In this document: positions 11,340-23,870 of the stretch, in pieces | How positions within the stretch are numbered: the first letter of the stretch is position 1 | Layout: each line of letters starts with the position of its first letter | Assembly (NCBI GenBank): GCA_003255025.1 | Contig: QANY01002293.1 | Span: 186,001 to 250,000 of the forward strand | Direction of reading: 5' to 3' | DNA: 64,000 nt | Source: Datisca glomerata | Lineage: Eukaryota; Streptophyta; Magnoliopsida; Cucurbitales; Datiscaceae | Program-made: the position numbers and the translations under genes | The notes under the pieces: generated by a model | The model's database searches: none | What the model saw: only the letters and a program-made list of their open reading frames with translations | Told to the model about the DNA's origin: nothing

Positions 11340-13908
11340 AAACAAAACATTAACATTAAATAAAACTAGAATCCGCAAACAAAACATCCCCTGTTGAAGG
11401 GAGAAAATCCTCCCAAAGTGCTAACTTCACTAATCTATGGGCGACCTCGTTATATTTCCTAGGAACATGACCAACAGAATAATTAAAGCGAGCAACAAAA
11501 TAAACACAGTCCTGAATAATAAGTCTGTTGTCAACAACCGATGCCTTAGAGACGCCCAAACAGGCCTTCACCGTGGATAAAGAGTCTGATTCAGCCGAGT
11601 GGATAGGAATACCCGTCGAATTAGCCAACTCTAGACCCTCTAAAAGAGCTAGAGCCTCCACTGCCTACACCGAAAGCACCCCTGGGATCCTCTTAGCCAT
11701 AGCTGCAAGCACCTCTCCCGAAGAGTTCCAAAGAACAAGGCCCAAATCGATACCCCTAGATGAGCCATAGGCTGCGTCCACATTCAACTTAAAGCAATCC
11801 TAAGGGGGGGAATCCACCTAGCAGGATCGGAATGCACCAACTCCACCGAGGCTCGGTTACAAAGATTAGAGCAACTCTTGATCTCTTCCACCACCTCTCT
11901 AGAAAGGAACCCGAAGGACCATCTGGGTAGGATGAGGAAAGAGCTACTTTATACCCGCTTCACATTGAGTACACACCAGACTTGTCATAATGCCACAACC
12001 AAAAATCCAGAAAATCTTATCTAGGGAGGGGAATCGCAATAATTTCCTCAACATCCTCCTGGAGGAAGAGACGGTTTAATAAAACCTCCCGCCACGCATT
12101 CTCCCCCACTAAGTCAGCTACTCTCAGATGAGGTAAAAAGAATAGGGGAAGGGGTTATCACCTTAAAGGAAAGAGGTCGAGGGATCCACCTGTCATGAAA
12201 AACTTTGATGGATAAACCATTGCCCATCTTCCATCGCAACCCCGAGCTTCGAAGCTCTCTTCCCCATAAGAGACTCTTCCAAATAAATGAAAACAAGGGC
12301 TCACATCCGCTTCGAAGAAAGACGGACTTCTGAAGTACTTGGCTTTAAAAATCTTGGCTAGAAGGGAATCCTGGTTTTGGGAGATATGCCAAGCCTGCTT
12401 AGCAAGGAGAGCTTTGTTCAAAGGCTCCAACGCCTTAAACCCTAGACCCCCTTCCAATTTAGCTTTCCAAAGCTTTCCCCACGCTGTACAGTGCATCTTT
12501 GGTCCCGAATTTGAAAAACCCCAAGAGAAGTTGATTGTAATGGCTTCGATTTCCTTGCATAAACCTTTTGGGAGTCTAAAGCAGCTCATCGCATAGGTGG
12601 GGATGGCTTGGATCACTACTTTTATGAGCACTTCTTTGCCTCCAACAGAGAATTGCCTTTATCTCCACCTCATCAGTAACTTTCTGATTTTATCCACAAT
12701 ATAGCGAAAAGCTTTTTTCTTCCTTCTATCTAGATACACTGGGAGCCCTAAATAAGATTCAAGGCATGTGCCTATATTAATATTGAGAGAAGAGGCTAAA
12801 CCCCTCCTTACCTGATCAAGGGTGTTAAGGCTGAAGGAAATGATCGACTTATCTGGATTGACAATCTGTCCCGATGATCTCGCATAAACCCCGATGGTCT
12901 CAGCTATGCCCAAGCAAGAAGCTTCCTTAGCTTTGCAAAACACCAGAGTGTCATCTGTAAAAAAACAAATGGGAGATAGTCAAACCCCCTGCAAATCGGG
13001 CAACGCTGGTAGTATCCGCTTCCACCTACTCTCATTCTTTCTTCCGTTTCTTTACCTTCGGGATAAGAGCAATAATGGTCAAGTTAATGTCTCAAAGGTC
13101 AACTTCCTCATTCAGGCATTTCAGGTAAATTCGAGTCACATCATCCCCTGCTACTCCCCAGAATCTTTTATAGAAAAGAGCTGGGAATCCGTCCGGCCTT
13201 GGGCTTTTAGCTGGGTGCATACTATGAATTGTATTCAAAATTTCCTTGGCTATGAACGGCTTGGATAAGAGAGAAAGTTGGTCACTGGAGATCCTCCTAT
13301 CAGTTGCATTAATAACAGACTCCATATCCTCTTCAGTAGGGTTCAATGATTGGAAAATAGAGCTAAAATAGTCAGCTACTATAGAGCCCATTCCCTCCTG
13401 ATTTTCTATCCAATTCCCTTGCTTGTCATAAGGACTCGTGATGGTGTTCCTTCTCTTCCTTTCAGATGCTCTCGAGTGGAAATACTTGGTGTTTCTATCC
13501 CCCGCTTTCAACCAATTCACTCTAGATCTTTGATGCCAAAACGTCTCCCCTTGAGCTTGGACTTTTTTAACTCCGTTTCAAGACCCCCAATACGGTCCCA
13601 GTTCAACTTCATTGGGTCCTCACCATATAACCGCTCCAAAGATCTGGAGATTTGGCTAATTTTTCGAGCAAGTGAACCGTATTTACTCGAACCCCAAGCC
13701 ATAACCTTCGCCGCACAGGAATTCGGCTTTAAATTGACATAGGACAGGTTATTCACAGCAGCCCCAAAACTCCAAACATCCTCATCAATGCCCGCACAGT
13801 CCTCATCTTCTTCCCAAAGAACCTCAAATTGAAACCATCGAGGAACTACCAACCCACGGTTCTCTTGAACATCTCTGGAGAGAAGATAAAAAACTACTAT
13901 GTGATCCG
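11340..13908 (-). mobile_element. L1-type LINE relic, truncated at both ends of pol
   Basis: Reading the minus strand from 13908 down, the order is: the end of the endonuclease (starting at the DHIVVFY segment), the linker with NWLKAGDRNTKYFH, RT N-terminal part (AKSPRPDGFPALFYKRFW), RT distal part (ESYLGLPVYLDRR), the segment AIPTYAMSCFRLPKG, the zf-RVT entry LEGGLGFKAL, and an RNase H-like domain (11356-11800). These are domains of plant L1 ORF2. The 5' side ends abruptly at the family-B LTR (13909). The 3' side ends near 11340 at a T-rich tract. Several stops and deletions make it non-coding. Confidence 0.88.
11356..11800 (-). pseudogene. LINE RNase H-like (RVT_3) domain remnant
   Basis: The minus strand encodes LNVDAAYGSSRGIDLGLVLW, then AVEALALLEGLELA, then SAESDSLSTVKA and GHVPRKYNEVAHRLV. 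This is the pattern of the RNase H domain at the end of plant LINE and LINE-derived proteins (D, E and D of the active site are visible). A stop separates the first strand from the second near 11670. The zf-RVT between this domain and the RT thumb is largely deleted. Confidence 0.82.
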
Positions 13909-13987
13909 TGTTAGGAACGCGGCCCTCGGGTCGCGGAAATGTAGGAATTTTAAAAATGAATATTTTTCGATAGAAAAAATAAGTCAC
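12158..13987 (-). pseudogene. LINE ORF2 reverse transcriptase remnant
   Basis: Open pieces at 13517-13987 (the part above 13908 is LTR), 13092-13520, 12659-12943 and 12158-12631 together cover the linker, RT and thumb. Between 13091 and 12944 the central RT is missing: the reading passes from an ALIPKVK-like motif almost directly to the catalytic box. That box reads FFTDDTLVF instead of FADD; both Asp residues are intact. The loss is roughly the palm section containing the first catalytic Asp, so no active enzyme is possible. Confidence 0.82.
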
Positions 13988-15812
13988 GTAACGGTTTTTA
14001 AAAAAAAATTATTGAAAAACTTTTCAATCAGAATTCATTATATATTTATATATTAAATCAAAAATATACATGGATATAAATCATATACTTATTATAGTAT
14101 ATATCAAGCGTTCTCGCAAACTAATGATCCAGCGTTTCCACGAACAACGAACTTCGAGATCCATACCATAATCTTCAAACGCAATAGAACGTATATGGGC
14201 ACATAGAATAATTCAAAAACATTTTTTTGTCTCTAGATGTACTAAACACATGAAATCTAGAGATTTACTAAAAAATATTAATTTATTGATACAATTCTCT
14301 AAGAGAATACATTGATTATTTTTTTCAGAGTTTTTGGTTAACTTTTAATCACAGAAAAATATCTCCCTGGTAGCAACTGTGTTCTTAACGCTCAGCCAAC
14401 AGATCTCAATTGATGCAACCAACACTAATGCCATTCGAATAATATTTAAATATTTTTTAGATAATGGTATATCAGATTTTTATGAATAAACTGAAAATAA
14501 TATTTAATTTTAAAATTATCATTGCAGTTAGACCCACTGTAATTTGTGCACAACTGTAGTGCCACACGGCACTGTAGTTACCGTGAGCCATCATTGTGAC
14601 TCACGGCACTATGTGTCATGGCACTAGTATAGTGCCCCGTGGCACAACAGTAGTTTCTGTCAATATTTGATTCTCAATCAGTGATTGACACGTGATAATT
14701 ACTGTAAATTAAATATTTATTTTAATCAAATAAATATTTAGATATCAATTCATCCAAAATAATTTATATGATTATCTATATCAACTAGTTTATCTCTTAG
14801 TTCACAAATAACATATTTATTTTATTCAAATTTTGAATAAAATAAATATTGTCTCACTTATTGATAATTAAAAAATTAATTGTTATAATTATTAATACAT
14901 AATTTTTGAAAATTAATATAAATAATTTAATCAATTAATTCTTAATTAATTAATCACACATAATTATCTCATAATTATGTACTTGCTCCGAATAAAAATT
15001 CATTTTGCAAGTCAGTCATTTTCTTATGTTCTGAAATATTCACACCCTACAATGTGTAGTACAGAGGTGACTTGGGTCCATCCTAAGCTCCAATAAACTA
15101 ATTTATTAATTAAACTTTTTAATTAAATAATCTTATTTATTAAATTTATTATTACTCTACTATAAATATGAAATCGCACTCTTAATGATTATATAATGTA
15201 TTTATAAAGTATTTTCTTATAGTCCATTGATATAATCATTTCAGGTAGTTCTGTCCTCCAATTATTGATTCATAATTTAAAATCGGTCAAAATTATCATT
15301 TTACCCTTCTAATTACCTCTTGATCCTTAAGTATCATTAATTCATTAGTGAATGGTTATTTTATAATTATATTATAAATTTAAGTTCAATAATCATTCAG
15401 GTTCAGAATCAACACTTAAGAGAACCAATATACGATTCATTAGAAAAATTTGGATTCCAAATATTGTAAAATCATGTTCGCAGCCATCTATATCACTAAA
15501 TCTCTGAAACAAAGTCACTAACATGTTTTACAAACAAACCTTAACGAGTTAATCAAAAGATCAAGTTGACATGCATATGAGTTCGTGACTACTTAGGATA
15601 CAGACTTATCTACTTACGATAATCAGAGTGATGTGTATTAATTTTTTATGATAAGCAGTAAGTTAATAAAAATATTAATTCTTATCGGTCATGTCATATA
15701 TAATCTTATTATATAAAGTATATTCATTAAGATATCTATTCACATCAATGATCCAAATTTAGATCACATACATTTATAATGCTTAGTGAATCGTACTAAT
15801 AATCATTCGTTA
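13909..15812 (-). mobile_element. Truncated LTR of copia-type family B inside LINE
   Basis: Starts TGTTAGGAACGCGGCCC at 13909. It is co-linear with the solo LTR at 1030-3142 over about 1.9 kb, with the same landmarks in the same order (repeated GTGCC/GGCAC hairpin motifs near 14560-14650, the CACACATAATTATCTCATAA segment, and the CTTAGTGAATCGTACTAA segment). Similarity stops near 15812, about 250 bp short of where the other copy ends with CA. The missing end is replaced by a CCGAACC-rich scrap. The left junction falls within the LINE endonuclease, just 5' of its conserved Asp-His pair. No second target duplication is found because the other side is lost. Confidence 0.75.
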
Positions 15813-15814
15813 GG

Positions 15815-15875
15815 GATGAATAAAAAATTACCGAACTGACCGAACCAGACCGAACTGAACCAAAAATGATCACTT
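15815..15875. repeat. Possible fragment of the CCGAACC-rich hAT MITE
   Basis: The stretch contains ACCGAACTGACCGAACCAGA followed by another ACCGAACTGAACC run, the subterminal signature of the MITE at 40184-40534. The two ends are not both present, so only a remnant is claimed. Confidence 0.35.
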
Positions 15876-15918
15876 GCATGCAACGTACGTTAGTGAAACT
15901 AGTTTCGTAAAATAGTTT

Positions 15919-15970
15919 GATGGCTTCATTCACATTCATTAATTGATGGCTTCATTCACATTCATTAATT
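15919..15970. repeat. Perfect 26-bp tandem duplication
   Basis: The 26-bp unit beginning GATGGCTTCATTCACATT occurs twice without any change or spacer (15919-15944 and 15945-15970). Confidence 0.9.
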
Positions 15971-17310
15971 CCTCCATATATCCCAATCGCTTTTTCACAA
16001 GTTTCCCCATTACACCTTTTAGATTCCTCTTTTTTTTCTTCTATTATTATTAATATGTGGTTTCAATTTGTTTTTCCCCAAACAAGCTCAATAATTTTGA
16101 ACTATACCTCTAGAAGAGGCTTGAATCATTTCCTGCCATTCATTACTTCCGGGTACCAATCTGGGGTCGTTTTATAACAATATGCTGAAGAGATACTTAA
16201 GTATAAGACAATATTTCCTATCTGACCAAGTCAGTATGAGTTTTTTCTGATAGCTGAATTCACCTAATAAAAAAATTATATATTATTTTTTAATATTTAA
16301 ATTAAGTTGTAGTGAGTCCAACTGAATAAAATATTTTTAGTGAAATATACTATAAATTTTAATTAAATATTAAATAAAAAATAATATAACATATGATATT
16401 TTTTTATTGGGTCAACTCAACAGTCAGAGAAACTACTACTGACCTGATCAGAAGGGAAGTATTGACGGTGAGTATATAGGCTAGTCCAAATTTCTAGTAC
16501 ACATTATATAAGTTTTGCATGACATTGATTCCCTCCGGTTACACTCCAACTGTTAGGTTATGTTACCTTATTAGAACACAGATCTCAAAGAAATTGTAGA
16601 ATTTGTAGATATGTTTTTTGTTATCATTTTTATTAATCTAATTTATCTCATTAAATTTTGAGTTCAACAGTCCGAATTCAATCATATCTCTCATATTTGT
16701 TGGAACAAGAGAGTTACCCAAGTTCCTTTTTCTAGGAAAGATACGTGTAAGTAGTTTTTCTCGGCACTTTCTTAATACATTGAATTCTCACATAAAAAAT
16801 CTGAAATGTGAAGGTTCATATATAAATAATAGTATCTTTCAGAGTCTGAATTATCAGTTACAAATTACAAGACTCATTGATTTTCAGATGGCTTGTCAAG
16901 ACAACCATCCTACAATCAAAATCAGTTAGAGAAAGCATTTTCTGAAAACTTAACTCTTCCATCATATTTTCAGATTCCACCCTAGGGAAGATATGTATTC
17001 ATAGTTTTTCTCGACACTTTCTTAATACATTGAATTCTCACACCAAGTCCATGACCATTAACATAAAGGCCTTAAACTAAAATAATTAGGCATCTAATTT
17101 TCAAATTAAACACATTGTTTATCGATTACCTTGATACATGACAATGCTGCATGTTACCAAAGAAAGAAAATAAATAAGGATTAATTTTTTATTGCGTATT
17201 TTATTTTTTCTCACATGAAAATTCCCTATCAAGTAGCAAAATAGTGAGAATAAGTACCTCTTTCTAAAATAACAAATTAAAAAATAATAAGAAAAAAATA
17301 AAGTTATTGG
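15971..17310. other. Intergenic 3' of the kinase gene, with a 42-bp direct repeat
   Basis: No gene is supported. A 42-bp direct repeat with two differences occurs at 16751-16792 and 17001-17042 (shared core ACTTTCTTAATACATTGAAT). The region just left of 17311 should hold the kinase 3' UTR, because that gene reads leftward. Confidence 0.5.
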
Positions 17311-18753
17311 TTAGAAAACATTAAACCTATCAGCTTCATAAGCGTCGAGATTAGGAGTAATTCCATCCACCCACGCCTTCTTATGACCATCCTCTCCTTT
17401 ATTCTTATTTTCAACCTCTCTCTCTCTTTCCACCTCACTCTCTCCAAAAATTTCTTGGACGAATAACTCCACATCTATTCTTTCATTTTCTATTATGCCA
17501 TCCGTCTCGTTTTCCGGCAGTGACGGCGGCCGTGATATTTTCAGTACCGAATCCCACTCAACCCCACTGAAGAAATCATGACCCTTGATTTCCTCCAGTT
17601 CTATCCTCTGCTTTGGATCCTTTTCTAGTAGCTTCCCGATTAAGTCTCTCAACGGCGTCGCTTCCCCGACTAACTCCGGCGACTTGGTCATAATCCAGTA
17701 GAAAGTTTCCTTCCTGTTGGATCCTTTGAACGGCGTCCTTCCGTACAGCATCTCGTAAAGAACAACCCCAAGGGACCACCAATCGACGGCAAAATCGTGG
17801 CCGTTTCCCGATATGATCTCCGGGGCCACGTACTCCTCTGTTCCAACGAACGAGTTCGACTTCTCGGACGCGTCTGACTCTCTATCTTCTGACTCAGGGA
17901 TGAGTAGTTGATCAGATAGAGGTTCCGAGTCGTCCGGTGAGATGCCGGAGTTGCAGCGGCAAAAAGAAAACAACAACCGTTTTTTTCTGACTGATTGAGA
18001 TTTGGTGAATTCTTTAGGCTTAGGAGACGGTCTGGGAGTCCTAGGGGAGAGCTTCGTGGAGAGGTCGTAATCGACGAGCATTATATGACCATTTTGTTGA
18101 ATCATTACGTTTTCCGGCTTCAGATCTCTGTAAACGATCCCTAAACTATGCAGATACTCCAACGTCATCACCAATTCCGCAGCAAAAAACCTTTAAAACA
18201 CACACATAAATAATTTTAGAAAATCGAGATAAATAAATAAATTCGATCGTCTCCGCTCCACCGAGATTTTCTTGGTAACCAAACAAGGATATAAAGGAGA
18301 AAGCAGGGGGGAAATGCAGAGAATCATCGGGTAATTAAATAAAAGGAAATTGAATTACCTAATAACATCATCGGAGAACATCCTTTCAGTCTGTCTCTTC
18401 CTCAAATAGTTAAGATCGCGACCAGGGCAATAATCAATGGCGTACCCCACAATCTTCTCAGTATCAAAAACCCCACGCAATCTGGGCAAAAGCGGATGGT
18501 TAAACCGCCGTAGAACATCTCGTTCAAAGCATATCCTCTTGTACTCACTCCCATCATTATTCCCGGATTTTCCTTTCCTCTCAATCAACGCCCTAGAAAT
18601 CACCTTTAGAGCAAGCCATTCCTCATTCTCTTCATTCTGGGCGAGAAACACCACACCCTTTGCTCCACGACCTAAAGCCCAGATTACTCTGAGACTTTGA
18701 AGATTCAATCGCGGCAACTCAAGGAGGTCCTGCTGCTCCTCCTCATCGCTCAT
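17311..18753 (-). CDS. UCNL: AGC VIII serine/threonine kinase, UNICORN-like (UCN/UCNL type)
   Basis: Two exons: 18753-18359 and 18190-17311, intron 18191-18358 (168 bp, GT-AG, phase 2), giving 424 aa. The Gly-rich loop is GRGAKG (28-33) and the ATP-binding Lys is K50. The catalytic loop reads YRDLKPEN with D154. The metal-binding triplet is D172-Y-D174, where plant AGC VIII kinases normally have DFD and other kinases DFG. A basic, Ser/Pro-rich insertion (about 180-242) precedes the activation segment GTEEYVAPE (248-256), as in the family. The protein ends with FNVF, fitting the C-terminal FxxF hydrophobic (PDK1-docking) motif. Arabidopsis UCN restrains planar growth of integuments; that role here is inference. 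I start at the ATG at 18753; an upstream in-frame GTG is not needed. Confidence 0.9.
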
Positions 18754-18848
18754 GGCGGAGATCACCGTCTACTTGAATAAAAACCCTCAAGGCGAAGTTC
18801 ATATGGTAAAATGCTGAGAAAATAAAGAATTCGTTGGCAGCCCATTAA

Positions 18849-18858
18849 CTTTTATAGG
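18849..18858 (-). promoter_or_regulatory. Putative TATA box of the kinase gene
   Basis: The minus strand reads CCTATAAAAG about 95 bp upstream of the ATG at 18753. Position and sequence fit a plant TATA box; no transcript evidence is available here. Confidence 0.45.
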
Positions 18859-18859
18859 T

Positions 18860-20935
18860 GTTGCTGTTGAACTAAGAGAAGAATAGGTGGGATTCTCATT
18901 CTTGGGGATGAAGTATTCAAAAGGGGGCGAAATTTGCATGTGTTTTCTCATCTGAATATGGTTCCGCTGATTTTGGTGGAGAAACTGGGTTAGATGCCGA
19001 CACGTATCTGGCCTAAACGTGGCATCATCTGCGCGTCTGTTAATAGGCTAGTTTTGGTGGGGGACACTGTGTAGATGATGTAGGTGATGATGTCAGGGGC
19101 AAAATGTGAAAACATTAATGGTGTGTGATTAGGATGCTCTTCTAGAAGGCGTGACCAGCAGGGAATATCCGAGTTCTACCAAATTTATGAAATTTCTACT
19201 ATCGCGTTAACTTACTGTATTAGAGCGATACTGTTTGGATACACTTCGGGATACAACGTATTGTGATGTAGCTTATGTGATATTGATGTGGCAGAAGGTT
19301 CCATCAGAAACAATCACATTATAACCTTCTTAAATTCACATATAAATAAATATCAGATAATTAGATATCAAAATTTCTTTGATTCAGGCAAAATTATCCA
19401 ACAATTTGGAGGAAAAGAGAAAAAATCTCTAGAATATTATTAATTTTAAGTTTTCCCCAAAATACCTATAGGGCTACAAAGCCTTTTTAAATAAGAAGAC
19501 TGTAAATTAAGAAACCTAGAAAAATAGAATTAGGAAACCCTGACAATAGAAATATCCTAAAATCACTCATAATATAATCTCATAATGGGTACTTATTTTA
19601 ATTTAAGCATAAAATCCTTAAACACTCACCTAAACAAGCAAATAAAATCATCAAGAATATAATTACAAAAAAATACAATATTAATCCAAATATAGCAATA
19701 TTCATATTACGCTATTGAATTTTAAATCAAATTAATAAAATTTGTTGTCTTTTCTGCAAATACTCAAATATTCGACGACCAATCTATTGAAGTTTGAGAA
19801 TTTCTCAAGCCCACAATTTAATTGCACAAAAAAAAGTTCACAATTTTAAAAGTAATTATCAAGTTCTGATTGAATAACTCGTCTTATTATTGATTTTAGT
19901 AGTTGGTCAAAGCTCCCAAGGTCTTCTAATATGTTTTCCATTAACAAAATTCAGTTTCAAATAGAACATTCTGGTTTTCAATTGATAATTTTTATATGGG
20001 AAATGTACTAAACATAATAAAATATTTATTTAGTTAAAATATACTTTCAATCTCTATAACGTGTATTTAATTTAATCTCAACGTAGTCACTAATATTTAT
20101 AATTCAATTTGGTACGTATTTAATTATAATTTCACTTTCTCTCAACGTAGCCGTTCTATCAAATTCTAGGTTAAGTTTATTTAAGCAATAATTGAACAGA
20201 GATGGAATCATCGTAGATAGACCTCATTGATGTAACTTTTGTTCTTCTTTGTGATATAATCTGATTTTGATATATAAAAAACCCGGTTTGAGCGAATAAA
20301 CCTTTAAGTTCTTTTTAATAAAAAAAAATCCCTTAAGTCTTGCAGACTCATTATTCCACTATCCATAAGAGTAGGTGGTAGATGGATGGATAGGGTGGGC
20401 GTTGATCTTCGTCCAAAATTGGTGAAAGGGGAGACTAGTAATAGTACACTATACAACTGTCATTTTAAAGTCTAAACATAAATAATTAGATATTGATATT
20501 TCGTATTGTAATGGCATAGAGAACTAATTATTGCTCTGGTTTAGGCTAAGTTATAGCGGTATAAAGATGAAGAAGAGAAAATCAATTATAGAATTAAAAA
20601 AAGACTAACTCATTCGTTATCAGAGATCTAGACCAAAAGACTATGCCAGAGACATGACCAAACAAAACTGGATTGGAGTTCGGGCCTGGAGAAAGTAAAA
20701 ATTTCAGGCTAAATCGCTCAGGTCTTGAGCCTAAAATGAAACTTTTTTTTATAAATTAAAACTATTTTGTAATAATACAAACATGATGTAATATGTCGAT
20801 GATTGAGGTGCCAACTAGATAAACAAATAATAGTCTGTTTTACTTTGTCGACAGAATATCCTATTCGAAATAAGTGCATTGCAACCATTCAAAATGGAAA
20901 ACGCACTGTTTTTAATGAAGCAATTGAGAGTTTCA
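18860..20935. other. Intergenic upstream of the kinase, nothing recognised
   Basis: This AT-rich stretch should contain the kinase promoter in its first part. Short open frames show no family motifs. No transposon boundary was resolved. Confidence 0.45.
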
Positions 20936-22199
20936 TTGGTAGAAAAATGATTAATGATGATGATTTTCTTTATCTATGGCGACGGGTTTTACCGCCATAA
21001 AAAAAAAATTACAGTAGTTCAAAAATTACGTCTTATACACCGGCTCAAAGGTTTTGGCGGTAGTTTTTCCAATTGTCGGAGGCCCGCTGTCAAAAGAGAG
21101 TCTTTATCCGGTAGTTTTCTTACTCTTTAGCGGGCTTCAAACCGTCGATAGATAGTGTTTAGCAACGGTTTTTACCGTCATAAATGTTCAAAAAATATAA
21201 AAACAATTCTTTCCCAGCGGTTTTAAACCACCACGATATGCTACAAAATCACCGCCATTTATTTATTTATTTTTTAAACATCTCATAATTTTTAAAAATA
21301 TATGTTTCAGAAAATATTATATATCACAGATTTCAGAATCTATTAATACAAAACTTCCAACAATTTTGAGTCCACCAATTCAAATATTCACAAATTCTTG
21401 CATTTTAAACATCACAAATTCAAAATATTCAAAACCTATCAATTGAAACATTCACAAATTTCAAATACAAAATAATATAAGTTCAATTTTAAGAAAAATT
21501 AGTATTTTTCATCATCACTAAACTATATACGCTATGTTTTCGATCATAGTGTTAAATTCAACTTTCGCTCTCTTCCCTTCAGGTAGATTCCATATATGAG
21601 CTAATTATGTCTGATCTCAAACCTTTCGCCTAGAGGACGAGGATCCAGCTACATATAAAATATTTTTTTTGTATGCCAGACATTATATGAATAAGAATAA
21701 TGGTTTGTATGAAATATAAAATAAAGATATTTGGGTAGAAGAAACTCATTGAAAACTTTATAGGCCATACACAGTAAACAAGTTAAAACTGTGTAAGTAA
21801 ATATGTTACTTTTATGTTTGAGTTTAAGATATGTCTTAATTTTAATTAGAATGATATGACATTAAGAATATGTTCATCCTATATCTATTAAGTATGACAA
21901 AAACTAATTAATATATATTTATATGTTGCATGTGAGCTTCCAAGGGCATAATTTTTTTACTGCGGTTGAACCACGTGGCCTGTAAAATATCAAATCAAAG
22001 CTCATTCAGAGATCTACATGTGTGACGGGTATACTCAATACGGCCTAGATTAGACCCAAAAATGTTGTTTTAAGTGTTTTTGAAGGCCCGAAATACGTTT
22101 TATCGTAATTTTGGTATTCTCATAGTCTTTCATTTCTTTCATTTTTAGGATTTTCAGGAATAGCTAAAATGTGTATTGTTTGGATGGTTTAGGGTAGTT

Positions 22200-22600
22200 G
22201 ATGGAAAGAACCGTTTTTCCTTTTATACAAACCTTCATTGCAATATTACATACAAGGTAAATCCTACCACATTAGAATAAGAATAATAGGGCTTTCCTGC
22301 TTGAGAAGAAGGGGACTTCCGTGCCCTTTATAGCTACCTAAAGGCAGGTTCTTTTCTTCCCGCTATCTGGCTGTTCTATTTACACGTTTGTTCCCCAGTT
22401 TGACTTTCTCATGCCCGGGTATCTTTCTTTTATCCTTTCTACTTCTGTTACAGTAGCTATAGTTGTAATGGCAATTACAAGGTTATGCAGGTCTCCTTCT
22501 CATTGAGTAGCCTATACTCTGGAATTGAAGTAGCGAAATTGGCCTTAGCATAGAACATAGATACATGTAATCACCATCTTTTGTAAGCAAATTATTCAGT
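22200..22600. other. Possible LTR remnant within the CACTA-like element
   Basis: A stretch with richer GC content (22300-22500) differs from the surrounding AT-rich DNA. It lies where the 3' LTR of the minus-strand copia fragment at 22.71-23.20 kb would be. I could not define its ends, so this is only a positional inference. Confidence 0.25.
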
Positions 22601-22709
22601 CTTATGTTGTGCTTTTAAAGCCATTTAAACATTTCATAGAAGCTGCTTAGATTAAAGCACAATCTAATAGGGCATAAAATAATAACAGATGGGAAATAAG
22701 AGTTTGATA

Positions 22710-23200
22710 CTCACCTACCATAGCTTGAGTCCATTATGGACTTTTGATAGCAGAAGAGAAATATGAAGGTTCAGTTTTAAGGGACTAAATAGAAGGACCA
22801 AAAGCAAGAAAAATTTTCTTCTTTGAAATTTCAGACTTAGGCCTAGTTTGCATAGGATGTGTAGAAGTGCTAGAGGTACGGGGCTGAGGTGCACTAGGAC
22901 ACATAGGCAAATCAACATAAATAGAATAGAAAATATCCTTAAAACGACTTGAGTCAAAACCAGAGAAAGGAAGGGGAAATTATGCATATCAGAAGACATT
23001 CTCGTGAGACAAAGTAATGTGTCTAGAGGAGGTATTGTCATTAACATGAGAAGTAGTATTTATTCCAGAATCAGAACCATGTGTATCGGAAATTCGAATG
23101 GTAGTATCATTATAAAATAGAAGCAGATGCAGGTAAAATATGCGCAGATTCGTGTAAAACAGTAGCAGAATCATGTAAAACAAGCAGCATAGTAGAATCA
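22710..23200 (-). pseudogene. copia pol linker fragment
   Basis: The minus strand near 22870-22710 encodes THPMQTRPKSEISKKKIFLA, then a stop, then LKTEPSYFSSAIKSP and WTQAM. This is the variable linker immediately before the RT in many plant copia polyproteins (HPMxTRSKxGI...EPxxxxxALKxPxWxxAM). Upstream (about 23200-22870) the reading is Ser/Thr/Pro-rich as expected for the linker. RT and RNase H do not follow; at about 22710 the match stops. It is an internal scrap inside the CACTA-like element and not functional. Confidence 0.7.
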
Positions 23201-23319
23201 AAATTTATTTCAGCATGTATGACAGTTGAAACAAAAGAAACAATAGCAAAATCATGTCTGTTTGAATTGAGAACAGTAGCAAAATCAATGCTAGCAGACG
23301 TAGATCAGAAGTAAGAAAA

Positions 23320-23870
23320 TTACCTTGTTTAAGTAAAGAGGAAGAAAGAAAAGGCAAGGGAGAACAACGGCGAAAACCCATGAATGAAAGTCTTCCATCT
23401 TTTTAGGCGATGCTTTATAACCAATAGTAGAGACGAGATTCTGAAAACCCGATGCTTGTCCCGTCTCTCATCGGAGCAACCACGGGTTCGTTCCAGACAA
23501 ACCCAAACACAATACAAACTATAGATCTTTATCTCACCTTGCGAGATGGTCGAAAAACTAGTCGATAAGCAGTAGAGCAGATCGTGAGGCATCTAGAAGG
23601 GAGGCTACGCCAGCAAAGAGCCAGATCTTGCCGCAAACTTCACGGATTAAAGCATCGAACATACTAGATTTGGAGCAGACCGCCGTCGACAATCAATGTA
23701 GATCTCCGTTGAGCCTGGCCCTGAGCTCGTCGGAGCTCCAGGCGCGGCTCCGTCTCTCCCACACGAAATCACTGCAAACCGCCTTTAGGGTTTTGAGAGA
23801 GAAGAGAGATGTAAATTGCTGTTGGGAAGAAAATGGAGATTTAAAAGACTAAATTGCCGCTAAAAAGCAA
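23320..23870 (-). other. GC-richer, gene-like segment of the CACTA-like element, unrecognised
   Basis: This segment stands out by higher GC content and open frames on both strands (23329-23592 minus, 23628-23852 plus). It lies just inside the right subterminal repeats. It might be the 5' transcribed region of the parent element or a captured gene piece. I recognise no domain and do not call a protein. Confidence 0.3.

Noticed and set aside
17576..17782. Minus-strand 68-codon frame within the kinase exon
   Set aside because: Alternative-frame shadow of the kinase coding sequence.
22715..23047. 110-codon minus-strand frame read as a membrane-like protein
   Set aside because: The correct frame is the copia pol linker; the hydrophobic frame is a shadow.
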